64,000 nucleotides of DNA, from assembly GCF_014161445.1 (NCBI RefSeq), contig NZ_JABBXA010000011.1, positions 204,275 through 268,274 on the forward strand, given 5' to 3'. The notes under the pieces are model-generated. The model was not told the origin of the DNA. It ran no database searches and saw only the letters and a list, made by a program, of their open reading frames with translations. The position numbers were made by a program, and so were the translations under genes. Positions 25,607 through 33,514 of the stretch are shown here, in pieces; position 1 is the first letter of the stretch, and every line of letters begins with the position of its first letter. This DNA is from Microbispora sp. H13382. Its GTDB lineage: Bacteria > Actinomycetota > Actinomycetes > Streptosporangiales > Streptosporangiaceae.

Positions 25607-26236
25607 GTGGCGACACCCCACGACCCCGGGCAGCCGCGGGAGCCGTACGGCCCGGAGGGGCGGGAGCCGTCGGCGGGGATGCCCGAAGGACCCGGCGAAC
25701 CCCGGCGGCCCCATGAGCCTCCGGCCCCCGGGACGCCCGGCCAGGGCCCGTCCGGAGGGACGTGGAGCGGACCCGGAGGCCCGCCCTACGGACAGCCGCC
25801 GTATGGGGAGCCTCCCTCCGGACAACCGCCATATGGGCAGCCGCCGTACGGGGGGCCGCTGCCGCCGCCTCCGGCGCCGGGCGGACCTCCCGGTGGGCCC
25901 TGGGGGCCCCAGCCGGGCGGCGGGCTCGGGACCGCCGCGCTGGTGCTCGGGATCTGCTCGCTCGTCCTGCTGCTGGTCTGCGGCGTCGGCACGCTCGTGG
26001 CGGTCGTCGGACTCGTCCTCGGCATCGTGGCGATCGTGCGGAACTCCAACAGGCGCAGGGCGGTCGGCGGGCTGGTGCTGAGCGGGCTGACGCTGGTGCT
26101 CGCCCTGGTCATCGGGGTGATTTTCTACACCTGGTTCCAGACCAGGCATGTCGGCGAGTGCTTCGACCGCCGGCTCTATCCCACCCAGGAGGACGCGCAG
26201 CGCTGCGTGGAGGACCGGCTCGCCGGGCCGCGATAA
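25607..26236 (+). CDS. DUF4190 membrane protein with Pro/Gly/Tyr-rich head
   Basis: 209 residues from GTG 25607 behind GGGAGGG. The first ~105 residues are a disordered Pro/Gly-rich region with repeated PPYGQ and PPYGE units. Two hydrophobic segments follow (GTAALVLGICSLVLLLVCGVGTLVAVVGLVLGIVAIV-type, then GLVLSGLTLVLALVIGVIFYTWF), the DUF4190 pattern. A short tail has two Cys (HVGECFDRRLYP, AQRCVEDRL), probably outside the cell. Such proteins are common in actinomycetes; their role is unknown. It is divergent from purF. Confidence 0.85.
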   Translation: MATPHDPGQPREPYGPEGREPSAGMPEGPGEPRRPHEPPAPGTPGQGPSGGTWSGPGGPPYGQPPYGEPPSGQPPYGQPPYGGPLPPPPAPGGPPGGPWGPQPGGGLGTAALVLGICSLVLLLVCGVGTLVAVVGLVLGIVAIVRNSNRRRAVGGLVLSGLTLVLALVIGVIFYTWFQTRHVGECFDRRLYPTQEDAQRCVEDRLAGPR

Positions 26237-26249
26237 CCCGGGGCGGAGG

Positions 26250-26690
26250 TCACCAGAGAGGCAGCAGCGCGGACAGGTCGGCCCGGGAGCCGCTGGCCGA
26301 GATCTTCCCGGCGTCGGTGGCGCCGGTCCAGGACAACCGGCCCGTGGCCAGTTCGAGCCAGGTGCGGGGGTCGGTCTCGATGACGTTGGGCGGGGTGCCC
26401 CGGGTGTGCCGGGGCCCTTCCACGCACTGCACGGCGGCGTACGGCGGGATTCGCACCTCCACCGACCGGCCCGGCGCCCGCGCGGCCAGCTCGTCCAGCA
26501 GGTGCCGCACGGCGACTCGGGCGGCGGTCCTGACCGGCGTGAGCCCGGCCTCGTAGGCGTCGAGCACGGCCAGCACGCACGCGTTCCCCGCCGCGCTCCC
26601 GGGGCCGTCGAACGGCGGCCGTCCGAGATCGGCGAGCTGGGCGTCGAGCGCCTCTCTGATCTTCCCCGGGTCGAGTCTGCGTACCGGCAC
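26250..26690 (-). CDS. Sterol-carrier-family (bacterial SCP ortholog) protein
   Basis: 146 residues from GTG 26690. A short helical head ([25 protein letters not shown]), then [70 protein letters not shown] strands match the small SCP-like domain found beside purF in many actinomycetes. Such domains bind lipid-like ligands. Known members have no proven function. Convergent with the DUF4190 gene, 13 nt apart. Confidence 0.8.
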   Translation of the reverse strand: MPVRRLDPGKIREALDAQLADLGRPPFDGPGSAAGNACVLAVLDAYEAGLTPVRTAARVAVRHLLDELAARAPGRSVEVRIPPYAAVQCVEGPRHTRGTPPNVIETDPRTWLELATGRLSWTGATDAGKISASGSRADLSALLPLW

Positions 26691-26782
26691 CGGCCCATTG
26701 TCCAGGATTCCGCCTCCGCTCGATTTCGCTGCGGCTCGGCCGTTCCCCGTACGGCTCCGCACGCGCGGAGCCGTACGGGGAC

Positions 26783-28207
26783 TCAGGCGACGGGTTCGGG
26801 CACGGCGGGCTCCGCGGGCTCGGCGACGGCGGCGGCGGCCCGGGTGCGGCGCAGGGAGTAGAGGCTGACCGGGACGCCGACCAGCACGATCGCCGCCGCG
26901 ATCAGCAGCGTGAACCGGTAGGCCTCCAGGAAGGCGTGCAGCGGGGCGCCGCCGACCGCGCTCTGCCTGGCGCTCAGGATCGCGCCCAGGATCGTGATGC
27001 CGAGCAGGCCGAAGACCTCGCGGGAGACGTTGAGCACGCCCGAGGCCACACCGGCCCTCGCGGGTGGCATCGCATTGAGCACCACGTTCGTCAGCGGGAC
27101 GAGCAGGCCGGCGCCCGCGCCGTACAGCAGGAACCAGGGGAGCAGGTCGCCGTAGTGGGAGCCCTCGCCCGCGCTCGACAGCCCGCCGATGGCGACCGCC
27201 ATCAGGCCGAGCCCGGCGGCGACCGTGCCCGCGCTGCCGAAGCGCTCGGCGATCCGCGGCGAGACGCTCGCGATCACCGCCATGAGCAGCGCCATAGGCA
27301 CGAAGCCCGCGCCCGCCTCTGTCGGGGAGAACCCGAGCGCGCTCTGCAGATAGAGCGCGGTGAAGAAGTAGATGCCGAAGACGCCGAACGACCACAGGCC
27401 CATCGACAGCAGGCCGCCGCTGAAGACCCGCGCTCGGAACAGGCTGAGGTCGATCATCGGCTGCGCCGTACGGGACTCGACGACCAGGAACGCGACGGCG
27501 GCCACCGCGAAGGCCGCGAACGCCCCGAGGATCGGCGCCGAGGTCCACCCCCGCGACTCGCCCTCGATGAGCGCGTAGGTGAGGGCGAACAGCGCCACGG
27601 CGGAGGTGGCCAGGCCGGGCAGATCGAGGGACCCCCGCCCGGACGCGGTCCGCTCGACCCTGATCGCACGCAGGCCGATCGCGGCCGCGACCACGCCGAT
27701 CGGCAGGTTGATCAGGAAGATCCAGCCCCAGTCGGCGTTCTCGCTGAGGAACCCGCCGGTGAGCGGGCCGATCGCGAGGGCCAGGGCGCCGACCGCGCTC
27801 CAGATGCCGACGGCCGTCGCCCGCTCGCGCGGATCGGGGAAGATCCGCGGCAGCAGGGCCAGCGTCGACGGCGTCACCAGCGCGGCGCCGAGCCCCTGCA
27901 CCGCCCGCGCCGCGATCAGCGTCTCCTGGCTCCCGGCGAGACCCGCCGCGACCGACGCGAGCGTGAAGACCGTCAGGCCCGTGAAGAACGCGGTCCGGGG
28001 GCCGAAGACGTCCGCCAGGCGTCCGCCCGCGAGCAGCAGGCCCGCGAACACCAGGATGTACGCGCTCACGATCCACTCCAGCCCGGAGATCGTCAGCGCC
28101 AGGTCCCGCTGGATCGTCGGCAGGGCCACGTTGACCACGTTGTTGTCCAGGTAGGTCATGAAAGTCGCGAGCGAAACCGCGACCAGCGCCCACCACCGTC
28201 CGGACAT
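26783..28207 (-). CDS. MFS drug-efflux transporter, DHA2 type
   Basis: 474 residues from ATG 28207, with a strong GAGGAGG 5 nt upstream. DHA2 pumps (EmrB/QacA) have 14 membrane spans and export drugs by proton antiport. Motif C-like and A-like elements are visible: [20 protein letters not shown] in helix 1, the [14 protein letters not shown] loop after helix 2, and [17 protein letters not shown] in helix 4. The tail is Ala/Pro/Glu-rich. It is divergent from a TetR gene, with twin GTACATGTAC sites between, so it is probably repressed by that TetR and induced by its substrate. Confidence 0.9.
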   Translation of the reverse strand: MSGRWWALVAVSLATFMTYLDNNVVNVALPTIQRDLALTISGLEWIVSAYILVFAGLLLAGGRLADVFGPRTAFFTGLTVFTLASVAAGLAGSQETLIAARAVQGLGAALVTPSTLALLPRIFPDPRERATAVGIWSAVGALALAIGPLTGGFLSENADWGWIFLINLPIGVVAAAIGLRAIRVERTASGRGSLDLPGLATSAVALFALTYALIEGESRGWTSAPILGAFAAFAVAAVAFLVVESRTAQPMIDLSLFRARVFSGGLLSMGLWSFGVFGIYFFTALYLQSALGFSPTEAGAGFVPMALLMAVIASVSPRIAERFGSAGTVAAGLGLMAVAIGGLSSAGEGSHYGDLLPWFLLYGAGAGLLVPLTNVVLNAMPPARAGVASGVLNVSREVFGLLGITILGAILSARQSAVGGAPLHAFLEAYRFTLLIAAAIVLVGVPVSLYSLRRTRAAAAVAEPAEPAVPEPVA

Positions 28208-28227
28208 GTGTCCTCCTCTTATACGAG

Positions 28228-28250
28228 GTACATGTACGACGTACATGTAC
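28228..28250. promoter_or_regulatory. Twin palindromic operator between MFS and TetR genes
   Basis: GTACATGTAC occurs at 28228-28237 and again at 28241-28250, each a perfect 10-bp palindrome, with centres 13 bp apart. The pair lies between the divergent MFS and TetR genes, next to the TetR promoter, as expected for a TetR operator bound by two dimers. Confidence 0.75.
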
Positions 28251-28252
28251 GG

Positions 28253-28281
28253 TGCACAGGAGACCTTGTACGGCGTATAGT
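28253..28281 (+). promoter_or_regulatory. Promoter of the TetR gene
   Basis: TGCACA (28253-28258), a 17-nt spacer, and TATAGT (28276-28281). It starts 2 bp after the second operator palindrome, so bound repressor would block it (autoregulation). Confidence 0.55.
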
Positions 28282-28316
28282 TGTCAAGTGCCGAGGAGGT
28301 AGGGAGGCTGCGGACC

Positions 28317-29012
28317 ATGGCGAACGCGGAGCGGCTGAGCCGCCTGAGTCTGGTCGAGAAGGCCGTTGAGCTGGCCGACGCCGAGAGCCTGGAGTCGGTC
28401 ACGGTGCGGCGGCTCGCCCAGGAGCTCGGGGTGACGCCGATGGCTCTCTACTGGCACGTCAAGAACAAGGACCAGTTGCTCGTCTGCGTCGCCGACCATC
28501 TGCTCGCCGAGGTCGCCGCCGAGTTCGACCCGGCCGCGCCGTGGAACGCGCGGCTGCGGGTGATGGTCGAGGCGCTGATCGGAGTGATGCGGCGGCACCG
28601 GTACATGCCGGGGCTGTTCGCGATGGTCGAGAAGCAGGATCTGCCGAGCTTCAGCCGCGCGACCGACACCGCGCTCGACCTGCTCTCCCAGGCCGGTTTC
28701 ACGTTGAGCGAGGGCTACGCCGTCTCCACCTACCTGCTGCACGGGGCCATGGCCCTGGTGGACAACGAGCCCGGCTGCCCCGGCGCGTTCACGGCCGAGC
28801 AGGCGGCGGAGTTGCGCCGCCAGAAGCGGCTGGCCCTGGAACGGCTCCCGGCCGACGAGTTCCCCCGCATCGTCGAGTACGCCAGGACGATGGAGCAGGA
28901 GCCCGACCTCGACGCCTACTACGCGTTCGGCCTGGATCTCCTGATGTCCGGGGTCGAGGCCATGGCCGCGAAGAGGACGCCGAGCAGCGCGACGCAGAAC
29001 AACACGAGGTAG
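28317..29012 (+). CDS. TetR-family regulator with tetracycline-repressor-like C-domain
   Basis: 231 residues; ATG 28317 follows GGGAGG. The HTH region reads LSLVEKAVELADAESLESVTVRRLAQELGVTPMALYWHVKNKDQLLVCVADHLL, with the YWHVKNK recognition-helix pattern of TetR proper. The C-terminal domain (NARLRVMVEALIGVMRRHRYMPGLFAMVEKQ) is the TetR_C type that binds small drugs. It probably represses itself and the divergent MFS pump through the GTACATGTAC sites. Its 3' end overlaps a second, convergent MFS gene by 94 nt. Confidence 0.9.
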   Translation: MANAERLSRLSLVEKAVELADAESLESVTVRRLAQELGVTPMALYWHVKNKDQLLVCVADHLLAEVAAEFDPAAPWNARLRVMVEALIGVMRRHRYMPGLFAMVEKQDLPSFSRATDTALDLLSQAGFTLSEGYAVSTYLLHGAMALVDNEPGCPGAFTAEQAAELRRQKRLALERLPADEFPRIVEYARTMEQEPDLDAYYAFGLDLLMSGVEAMAAKRTPSSATQNNTR

Positions 29013-30370
29013 GTGGTGTGGAACCCGGCCATGAGCTGTCGCAGCGCGTCGGGGGACACCCGTGACAGCGTCCCGGCGTAGACCTGGTCCCGCAGCGCCG
29101 GCGCGACCGAGGCGGTCAGCACGGTCAGCGTCGTCGCCACGCTGAGCACGACGCCGACGTTCATGACCATCAGCCGGAAGCCGTTCACCACTCCCCGGCT
29201 CTCCTCGGGCAGCGCGCCCATGACCTGCGTCGTGTTGCCGGTGAGGAAGGCGCCGCTGCCGCACCCGCACACGAAGAGCCCGATGCCGATCACCCAGTAC
29301 GGCGTGGCCGGGCCGGCCGCGAGCGTGAGGACGAGCAGCCCCGACGCCGTGAGCGCGCACCCTCCCACCGACAGCGCGTACGGGCTCACCCTGCGGCCCA
29401 GCGCGCCCGCCAGAGGAGAGGCGAGGGTCATGCCCACGGGGACCGGCAGCACGGCGACGCCGGCGGCCAGCGCGTCGGCCCCGCGCGCGGCCTGGAAGTA
29501 GAGCCCGGCGAGCAGGATCAGCGACGACCGCGCCAGCGCGTTGGCGAACGACGCCAGGTTGGCGCACAGCAGCATGCGCCCGCCGAACAACGTGAGGTTG
29601 AGCACCGGGTTGCGCGCCCTGCGCTCCACCGCGAACAGCGCGGGGACGAGCGCGGCGGCGGCCACACCGGGCAACGGCTCGCCCTGGCTGATCGCGACCA
29701 GTACGGCCGACAGTGCGGCGAACACGAGCAGATTGCCCAGCACGTCCACCGACTGCCGGGGACCGGTCGGGACCTTCCGCAGCACGGCCGCGCCCCAGGC
29801 GAGCGCGACCACCCCCGCCGGGACGTTGATCCAGAAGATCCACCGCCAGCCGAGCGTGTCCGCGATCAGGCCGCCGAGGGTCGGCCCGGCGAGCTGGGCC
29901 ACCGAGAGCGTGGCCATGTAGACGCCCATCCCCTGGCTGAGCCTGTCGGGCGGGAAGGCGGCGGTGACGATCACCGTGCCGTTGGCCAGGATCATGGCCG
30001 CACCGAGTCCCTGGACGGCCCGCAGGACGATGAGGACGCCGACGTCGGGCGCGATCCCGGCGAGCAGCGACGCGCCGGTGAAGAGGGCGAAACCGACGAG
30101 GTAGACCTCCCGCCTGCCGAGCAGGTCCGCGACGCGCCCGAAGAACACCAGTGTCGCGGTGCTGATCAGCAGGTGCGCGAGCAGGATCCAGCTCGACGCC
30201 AGCGGCCCGGCCTCGAAATGCCGGACGACCGAGGGGAGGGCGACGTTCAGCGTGCTGGAACTGAGCCCGATGAGCACGAGACCGAGCCCGGTGACGGAGC
30301 AGACCCTCCAGGCGTACCGGAGGGCGTTCGCATGCTCGGCAGAGCCGGGTTCTGGGGGGTTGTCGGCCAT
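28919..30370 (-). CDS. MFS transporter, DHA2 type (second copy)
   Basis: 483 residues from ATG 30370. Helix 1 carries GLSSSTLNVALPSVVRHFEA. The motif A loop is GRVADLLGRREVYLVG, and VQGLGAAMILANGTVIVTAAFPPDRLSQGMG follows in helix 4-5. About 14 hydrophobic segments give the DHA2 layout. It belongs to the same class as the pump at 26783-28207 but is clearly diverged from it. It overlaps the TetR gene tail-to-tail, so antisense interference is possible. Substrate unknown. Confidence 0.88.
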   Translation of the reverse strand: MADNPPEPGSAEHANALRYAWRVCSVTGLGLVLIGLSSSTLNVALPSVVRHFEAGPLASSWILLAHLLISTATLVFFGRVADLLGRREVYLVGFALFTGASLLAGIAPDVGVLIVLRAVQGLGAAMILANGTVIVTAAFPPDRLSQGMGVYMATLSVAQLAGPTLGGLIADTLGWRWIFWINVPAGVVALAWGAAVLRKVPTGPRQSVDVLGNLLVFAALSAVLVAISQGEPLPGVAAAALVPALFAVERRARNPVLNLTLFGGRMLLCANLASFANALARSSLILLAGLYFQAARGADALAAGVAVLPVPVGMTLASPLAGALGRRVSPYALSVGGCALTASGLLVLTLAAGPATPYWVIGIGLFVCGCGSGAFLTGNTTQVMGALPEESRGVVNGFRLMVMNVGVVLSVATTLTVLTASVAPALRDQVYAGTLSRVSPDALRQLMAGFHTTYLVLFCVALLGVLFAAMASTPDIRRSRPNA

Positions 30371-30481
30371 GCCGTCGATTCTGGCGTGCGCCGTACGTCT
30401 CAATTGTCCCGGATCCACTCACCGGACAGATGCGCCGCTGAAGGCTGCCCTGCCATAGAAAGGGGTTTTTTGACCATCCGT

Positions 30482-30940
30482 GCTTACTGATAGCGGAGAT
30501 GCATATACGTGATGTTTAACGTGACAACCCCTATATCCGACGGCGCGTGTATCACGTGCATCACTTCTGTTTTCCGCGCACTTCATGTGCTTCAGAAAGG
30601 GAAGTTCCGTGGCTATCAAGTTGCCGGGCGGACGCACCATCGGCCTGATGACGGCTGGTGCTCTGGCTGGGTCGGTCCTGGTTCTGGGTGGCGCGGCCAC
30701 CGCTTCGTCGGCGAGTGACGCCGTGTTCTACGCGTGTGTGAACAAGAGCACGCGGTACATGCGCCTGGTGAACGCGACCACCACGTGCAAGACGACCGAG
30801 ACCAAGGTGTCGTGGAACAAGACCGGCCCGCAGGGTCCGGTGGGGATCGGCGGCACCGGTCCGCAGGGTCCCGCCGGTCCGCAGGGTTTGCGTGGTCCTC
30901 AGGGCATGCGCGGCCCGCAGGGCCTGAAGGGTGCCACCGG
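30482..30940. repeat. Duplicated segment, left copy (collagen-like gene 5' end)
   Basis: This block and the one at about 31490-31948 align at a constant offset of 1008 bp. The upstream ~125 nt are partly diverged. The first ~330 nt of coding sequence are almost identical at the nucleotide level, including silent sites. That is a recent duplication or ongoing gene conversion. Confidence 0.85.
30576..30590 (+). promoter_or_regulatory. Small hairpin before collagen-like gene 1
   Basis: GCGCAC TTC ATGTGC, the weaker version of the hairpin found at the same place before gene 2. It ends a few bases before the ribosome site. Confidence 0.4.
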
Positions 30941-31415
30941 CCCGCAGGGTCCCGCCGGTCCGCAGGGTCCCCAGGGCGCCAAGGGAGCCGACGGCGCCAA
31001 GGGCGACACCGGCCCGCAGGGTCCCGCCGGCCCCGCGGGTCCGCGCGGGCCGGAGGGCCCGAAGGGCGACTCGGGCGTCGGCGGCATCTCCTACAAGGAG
31101 GCGGAGTTCAACTTCGGCTTGAAGAACAACACCGTGAAGCTGAGCTGTGGCAGCGGTTACGCCACGGGAGGCGGTTACCGCGGCACGAGCATCATCGGCG
31201 AGGTCCTCACCAACGGCCCGATCATCGAGGGCGGCAAGCCGACCGGCTGGGAGATCAAGGGATCGATCGGCACCAAGGGCACCGCGTACGTGATCTGCGC
31301 CACCGTCGGCGGTGGCGGCAACGCCGCCTCCCAGTCCGGCGAGGACGAGAAGAAGGCCGAGGACAAGACGCCGGCCCTCCAGTCGAGGACTCCCAGCCCC
31401 ACCAGCGGCAACTGA
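30609..31415 (+). CDS. Collagen-like surface protein 1
   Basis: 268 residues from GTG 30609, with GAAAGGGAA upstream. A signal peptide (MKLPGG-like start, [26 protein letters not shown]) is followed by a compact ~40-residue domain with two Cys: [29 protein letters not shown]. About 28 Gly-X-Y triplets follow, mostly [13 protein letters not shown], giving a triple-helical stalk of roughly 85 residues. A C-terminal beta-rich domain ([32 protein letters not shown] ... AYVICATVG) with two Cys and a charged Ser/Pro tail ends the protein. There is no LPXTG or membrane anchor. It is probably an exported trimer on the cell surface. It is the first of two tandem paralogues. Confidence 0.9.
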   Translation: MAIKLPGGRTIGLMTAGALAGSVLVLGGAATASSASDAVFYACVNKSTRYMRLVNATTTCKTTETKVSWNKTGPQGPVGIGGTGPQGPAGPQGLRGPQGMRGPQGLKGATGPQGPAGPQGPQGAKGADGAKGDTGPQGPAGPAGPRGPEGPKGDSGVGGISYKEAEFNFGLKNNTVKLSCGSGYATGGGYRGTSIIGEVLTNGPIIEGGKPTGWEIKGSIGTKGTAYVICATVGGGGNAASQSGEDEKKAEDKTPALQSRTPSPTSGN

Positions 31416-31427
31416 AGACGATGAGAG

Positions 31428-31455
31428 GTGGTGGAGTCCGTGGGGGCTCCACCAC
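31428..31455 (+). terminator. Stem-loop between the two collagen-like genes
   Basis: GTGGTGGAG (31428-31436) pairs perfectly with CTCCACCAC (31447-31455) around a 10-nt loop, shortly after the stop of gene 1. The two genes are probably separate transcripts. Confidence 0.55.
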
Positions 31456-31489
31456 GCCCGCGTCCCGGCTCGATTTCTTGACCGCTCGG

Positions 31490-31948
31490 ACTCACCGGTA
31501 GCGAAGATGCGCATACGTGATGTTTGGCGCGACAACCGGCATAACTCCTGGCGCGTGTATCACATGCACAACTTGCGTTTTCCGCGCACTTCGTGCGCTT
31601 CAGAAAGGGAAGTTCCGTGGCTATCAAGTTGCCGGGCGGACGCACCATCGGCCTGATGACGGCTGGTGCTCTGGCTGGGTCGGTCCTGGTTCTGGGTGGC
31701 GCGGCCACCGCTTCGTCGGCGAGTGACGCCGTGTTCTACGCGTGTGTGAACAAGAGCACGCGGTACATGCGCCTGGTGAACGCGACCACCACGTGCAAGA
31801 CGACCGAGACCAAGGTGTCGTGGAACAAGACCGGCCCGCAGGGTCCGGTGGGCATCGGCGGCACCGGTCCGCAGGGTCCCGCGGGTCCGCAGGGTCTGCG
31901 TGGTCCTCAGGGCATGCGCGGCCCGCAGGGTCCGCAGGGCCCGAAGGG
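31490..31948. repeat. Duplicated segment, right copy (collagen-like gene 5' end)
   Basis: Second copy of the segment at 30482-30940; see there. Identity drops sharply once the Gly-X-Y regions lose register near 31945. Confidence 0.85.
31584..31598 (+). promoter_or_regulatory. Small hairpin before collagen-like gene 2
   Basis: GCGCAC TTC GTGCGC, a perfect 6-bp stem with a 3-nt loop, ending 5-10 nt before the ribosome site of gene 2. The equivalent in gene 1 is imperfect, so the two may differ in expression. Confidence 0.5.
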
Positions 31949-32531
31949 TGACACCGGAGCCAAGGGCGACAAGGGCGACACCGGACCGCAGGGTCCCGCC
32001 GGCCCCGCGGGTCCGCGCGGGCCGGAGGGCCCGAAGGGCGACACTGGTGCTACCGGTCCCAAGGGGGACAAGGGCGACACCGGTCCCAAGGGCGACACCG
32101 GTCTGAAGGGCGCCCAGGGCGACCGTGGTCCCGCCGGTCCCGCCGGTCCTGCCGGTGCCAAGGGCGACACCGGTCCTCGCGGCCTGCCCGGTGAGGACGG
32201 CAAAAGCGCCTGCGAGATCTGGAACAAGGGCGCCTGCAACGCCAAGGACGAGGCCGACTTCCTGAAGTGGCTCAAGGGCCAGGGTGACTCCGGCGGCGGT
32301 GCCGCCACCCTGAGCTCGCGGATGGCGAGCGCGTTCATCTCGGGGAACAGCGGATCCGTCTCCTGCGCGGCGGGTGAGACGGTCACCGGCGGCGGCTACA
32401 AGGTCGGCTCGAGCAAGACCGTCACGGGCAGCTACATGAGCGGCAACGGCTGGAAGGTCGAGCTGACGGGCAACGGCGGTAGCGGCGGCGACAACGGCCT
32501 CGTCTACGCCATCTGCACCAAGATCTCGTAA
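31617..32531 (+). CDS. Collagen-like surface protein 2
   Basis: 304 residues from GTG 31617. The signal peptide, two-Cys head domain and first Gly-X-Y triplets match protein 1 almost residue for residue. The stalk is longer (about 45 triplets) and more charged, rich in GPKGDTG and GDKGDTG units, ending [20 protein letters not shown], which adds a Cys pair. The C-terminal domain ([29 protein letters not shown] ... [12 protein letters not shown]) has the same plan as in protein 1 (GGGY, Y-x-I-C) but is otherwise diverged. Acidic and lysine-rich triplets (KGD/KGE) are known to stabilise bacterial collagen helices that lack hydroxyproline. Confidence 0.9.
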   Translation: MAIKLPGGRTIGLMTAGALAGSVLVLGGAATASSASDAVFYACVNKSTRYMRLVNATTTCKTTETKVSWNKTGPQGPVGIGGTGPQGPAGPQGLRGPQGMRGPQGPQGPKGDTGAKGDKGDTGPQGPAGPAGPRGPEGPKGDTGATGPKGDKGDTGPKGDTGLKGAQGDRGPAGPAGPAGAKGDTGPRGLPGEDGKSACEIWNKGACNAKDEADFLKWLKGQGDSGGGAATLSSRMASAFISGNSGSVSCAAGETVTGGGYKVGSSKTVTGSYMSGNGWKVELTGNGGSGGDNGLVYAICTKIS

Positions 32532-32543
32532 GAGCGTGCCGGT

Positions 32544-32560
32544 GGAGCCCCTAGGGCTCC
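32544..32560 (+). terminator. Short stem-loop after collagen-like gene 2
   Basis: GGAGCCC CTA GGGCTCC, a perfect 7-bp stem 13 nt past the stop codon. A stronger terminator follows at 32617. Confidence 0.45.
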
Positions 32561-32616
32561 GCGCGCGTGCCGCCCATGCTTGCCGTACGCGATGAGGCGT
32601 TGGCGTACGGCGACTG

Positions 32617-32654
32617 CGAAGGCCCTTCCGGAGGGGTTACCGGAAGGGCCTTCG
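32617..32654. terminator. Strong bidirectional terminator
   Basis: CGAAGGCCCTTCCGG (32617-32631), an 8-nt loop, and CCGGAAGGGCCTTCG (32640-32654): a perfect 15-bp stem between the collagen-like gene and the convergent toxin-antitoxin pair. The sequence between 32532 and 32784 holds no supported gene. Confidence 0.8.
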
Positions 32655-32784
32655 TCGGCTCTCCGGCCGAATATCCGGAGCTACCGGCCCCGAGCGGCAG
32701 CAGGCGATGCTTGCTGAGTTATGCGATTAGTAAGGCGTTCGCTGTCCAAGCGGCACCGCGAGACAGGGTGGTGATCGGGGAACC

Positions 32785-33117
32785 TCAGGCGACCTTCACC
32801 GAGTGATCTCCGAAGTCGGCCACCACGTCAAGCCTTCCTCCCAGTGCCACCACGTAGGAACGGAGCGTGTCGAGTCCGCCGATCTGGCCATGCTCGATTT
32901 GCGAGACTCGTGCCTGGCTCACGCCCATCCGTTCCGCGAGAAGCTTCTGTGACACTCCCAGGCGCTTGCGCATCTCCGCCAGTTGAGCCCCGCGCAACTC
33001 GGTCCGTAGTTGCTCGCGGCTGGCCTCCCGGGCGGCGACCCGTTCCGGCGAGTCCCAGTTGGGATCGATCTCCCGAATGCGGGCCTTGGTGTCGGACCAC
33101 TTCACGAACTCGCTCAT
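32785..33117 (-). CDS. HigA-type antitoxin, XRE family
   Basis: 110 residues from ATG 33117. After a 50-residue N-terminal arm (FVKWSDTKARIREIDPNWDSPERVAAREASREQL), the helix-turn-helix reads LAEMRKRLGVSQKLLAERMGVSQARVSQIEHGQ, followed by LDTLRSYVVALGGRLDVVADFGDHSVKV, the usual end of this XRE group. The start overlaps the toxin stop as ATGA. It should bind the toxin and the AT-rich operator upstream of the toxin gene. The order toxin then antitoxin is characteristic of HigBA. Confidence 0.9.
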   Translation of the reverse strand: MSEFVKWSDTKARIREIDPNWDSPERVAAREASREQLRTELRGAQLAEMRKRLGVSQKLLAERMGVSQARVSQIEHGQIGGLDTLRSYVVALGGRLDVVADFGDHSVKVA

Positions 33118-33488
33118 CCCAGTTCCTCCTTCTCTTCGGCACGGTATGTGGCATAGCGTGCTTCCGCCAGGGGGATCGCCGTTCGGTACCAGCGGTTCCA
33201 TTCTCCTGACTTGTCCCCGGCGACCAGCACGATCGCCTCCCTGGCGGGATCGAAGACGAACAGCAGGCGAATCTCACTATTACCGGGTATACGAGGGCGG
33301 AGTTCCTTCAAGTTGTGTAGGACGCGCGAGTGGTGGATCCGATCGACCAGAGGGCGGCCGAGCTTCGGGCCCTGTAGGGCGAGTTCGTCCAGCGCCTCTT
33401 CGATCTTCTCCGCCACGGGCGGGTCGTTCTTGCATAGATCGAGGAACCAGGCATGCACTTCGGCGTGCAGTGTGATTTCCCAGGCCAT
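33114..33488 (-). CDS. HigB/RelE-family toxin (Gp49-like)
   Basis: 124 residues from ATG 33488. The fold of ribosome-dependent mRNA endonucleases is recognisable: MAWEITLHAEVHAWFLDL, then VAEKIEEALDELALQGPKLGRPLVDRIHHSRVLHNLKELRPRIPGNSEIRLLFVFDPAREAIVLVAGDKSGEWNRWYRTAIPLAEARYATY-like strands. The basic and aromatic residues near the end are those expected to contact mRNA. The first gene of the pair, it would cleave translated mRNA when the antitoxin is degraded. Whether it is active is not known. Confidence 0.9.
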   Translation of the reverse strand: MAWEITLHAEVHAWFLDLCKNDPPVAEKIEEALDELALQGPKLGRPLVDRIHHSRVLHNLKELRPRIPGNSEIRLLFVFDPAREAIVLVAGDKSGEWNRWYRTAIPLAEARYATYRAEEKEELG

Positions 33489-33495
33489 GCTGGCA

Positions 33496-33514
33496 ATATA
33501 ATACATCCTTATAT
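33496..33514 (-). promoter_or_regulatory. AT-rich inverted repeat: toxin-antitoxin operator
   Basis: ATATAA (33496-33501) N7 TTATAT (33509-33514), 7 nt upstream of the toxin ATG, in one of the most AT-rich stretches of the window. It probably combines the promoter (TATATT on the minus strand) with the binding site of the HigA-type protein. Confidence 0.6.

Noticed and set aside
26250..28196. Frame of 648 codons reading through the SCP gene and MFS gene
   Set aside because: Only the last 146 residues resemble a protein; the rest is the MFS gene read in a shifted frame.
30931..32106. Repeated short Gly-Pro units as a possible CRISPR array
   Set aside because: Units are 9-bp multiples in frame with collagen triplets, without unique spacers.
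32567..32806. A 79-codon frame after the collagen-like gene
   Set aside because: It contains the terminator stem at 32617-32654 and has no ribosome site.
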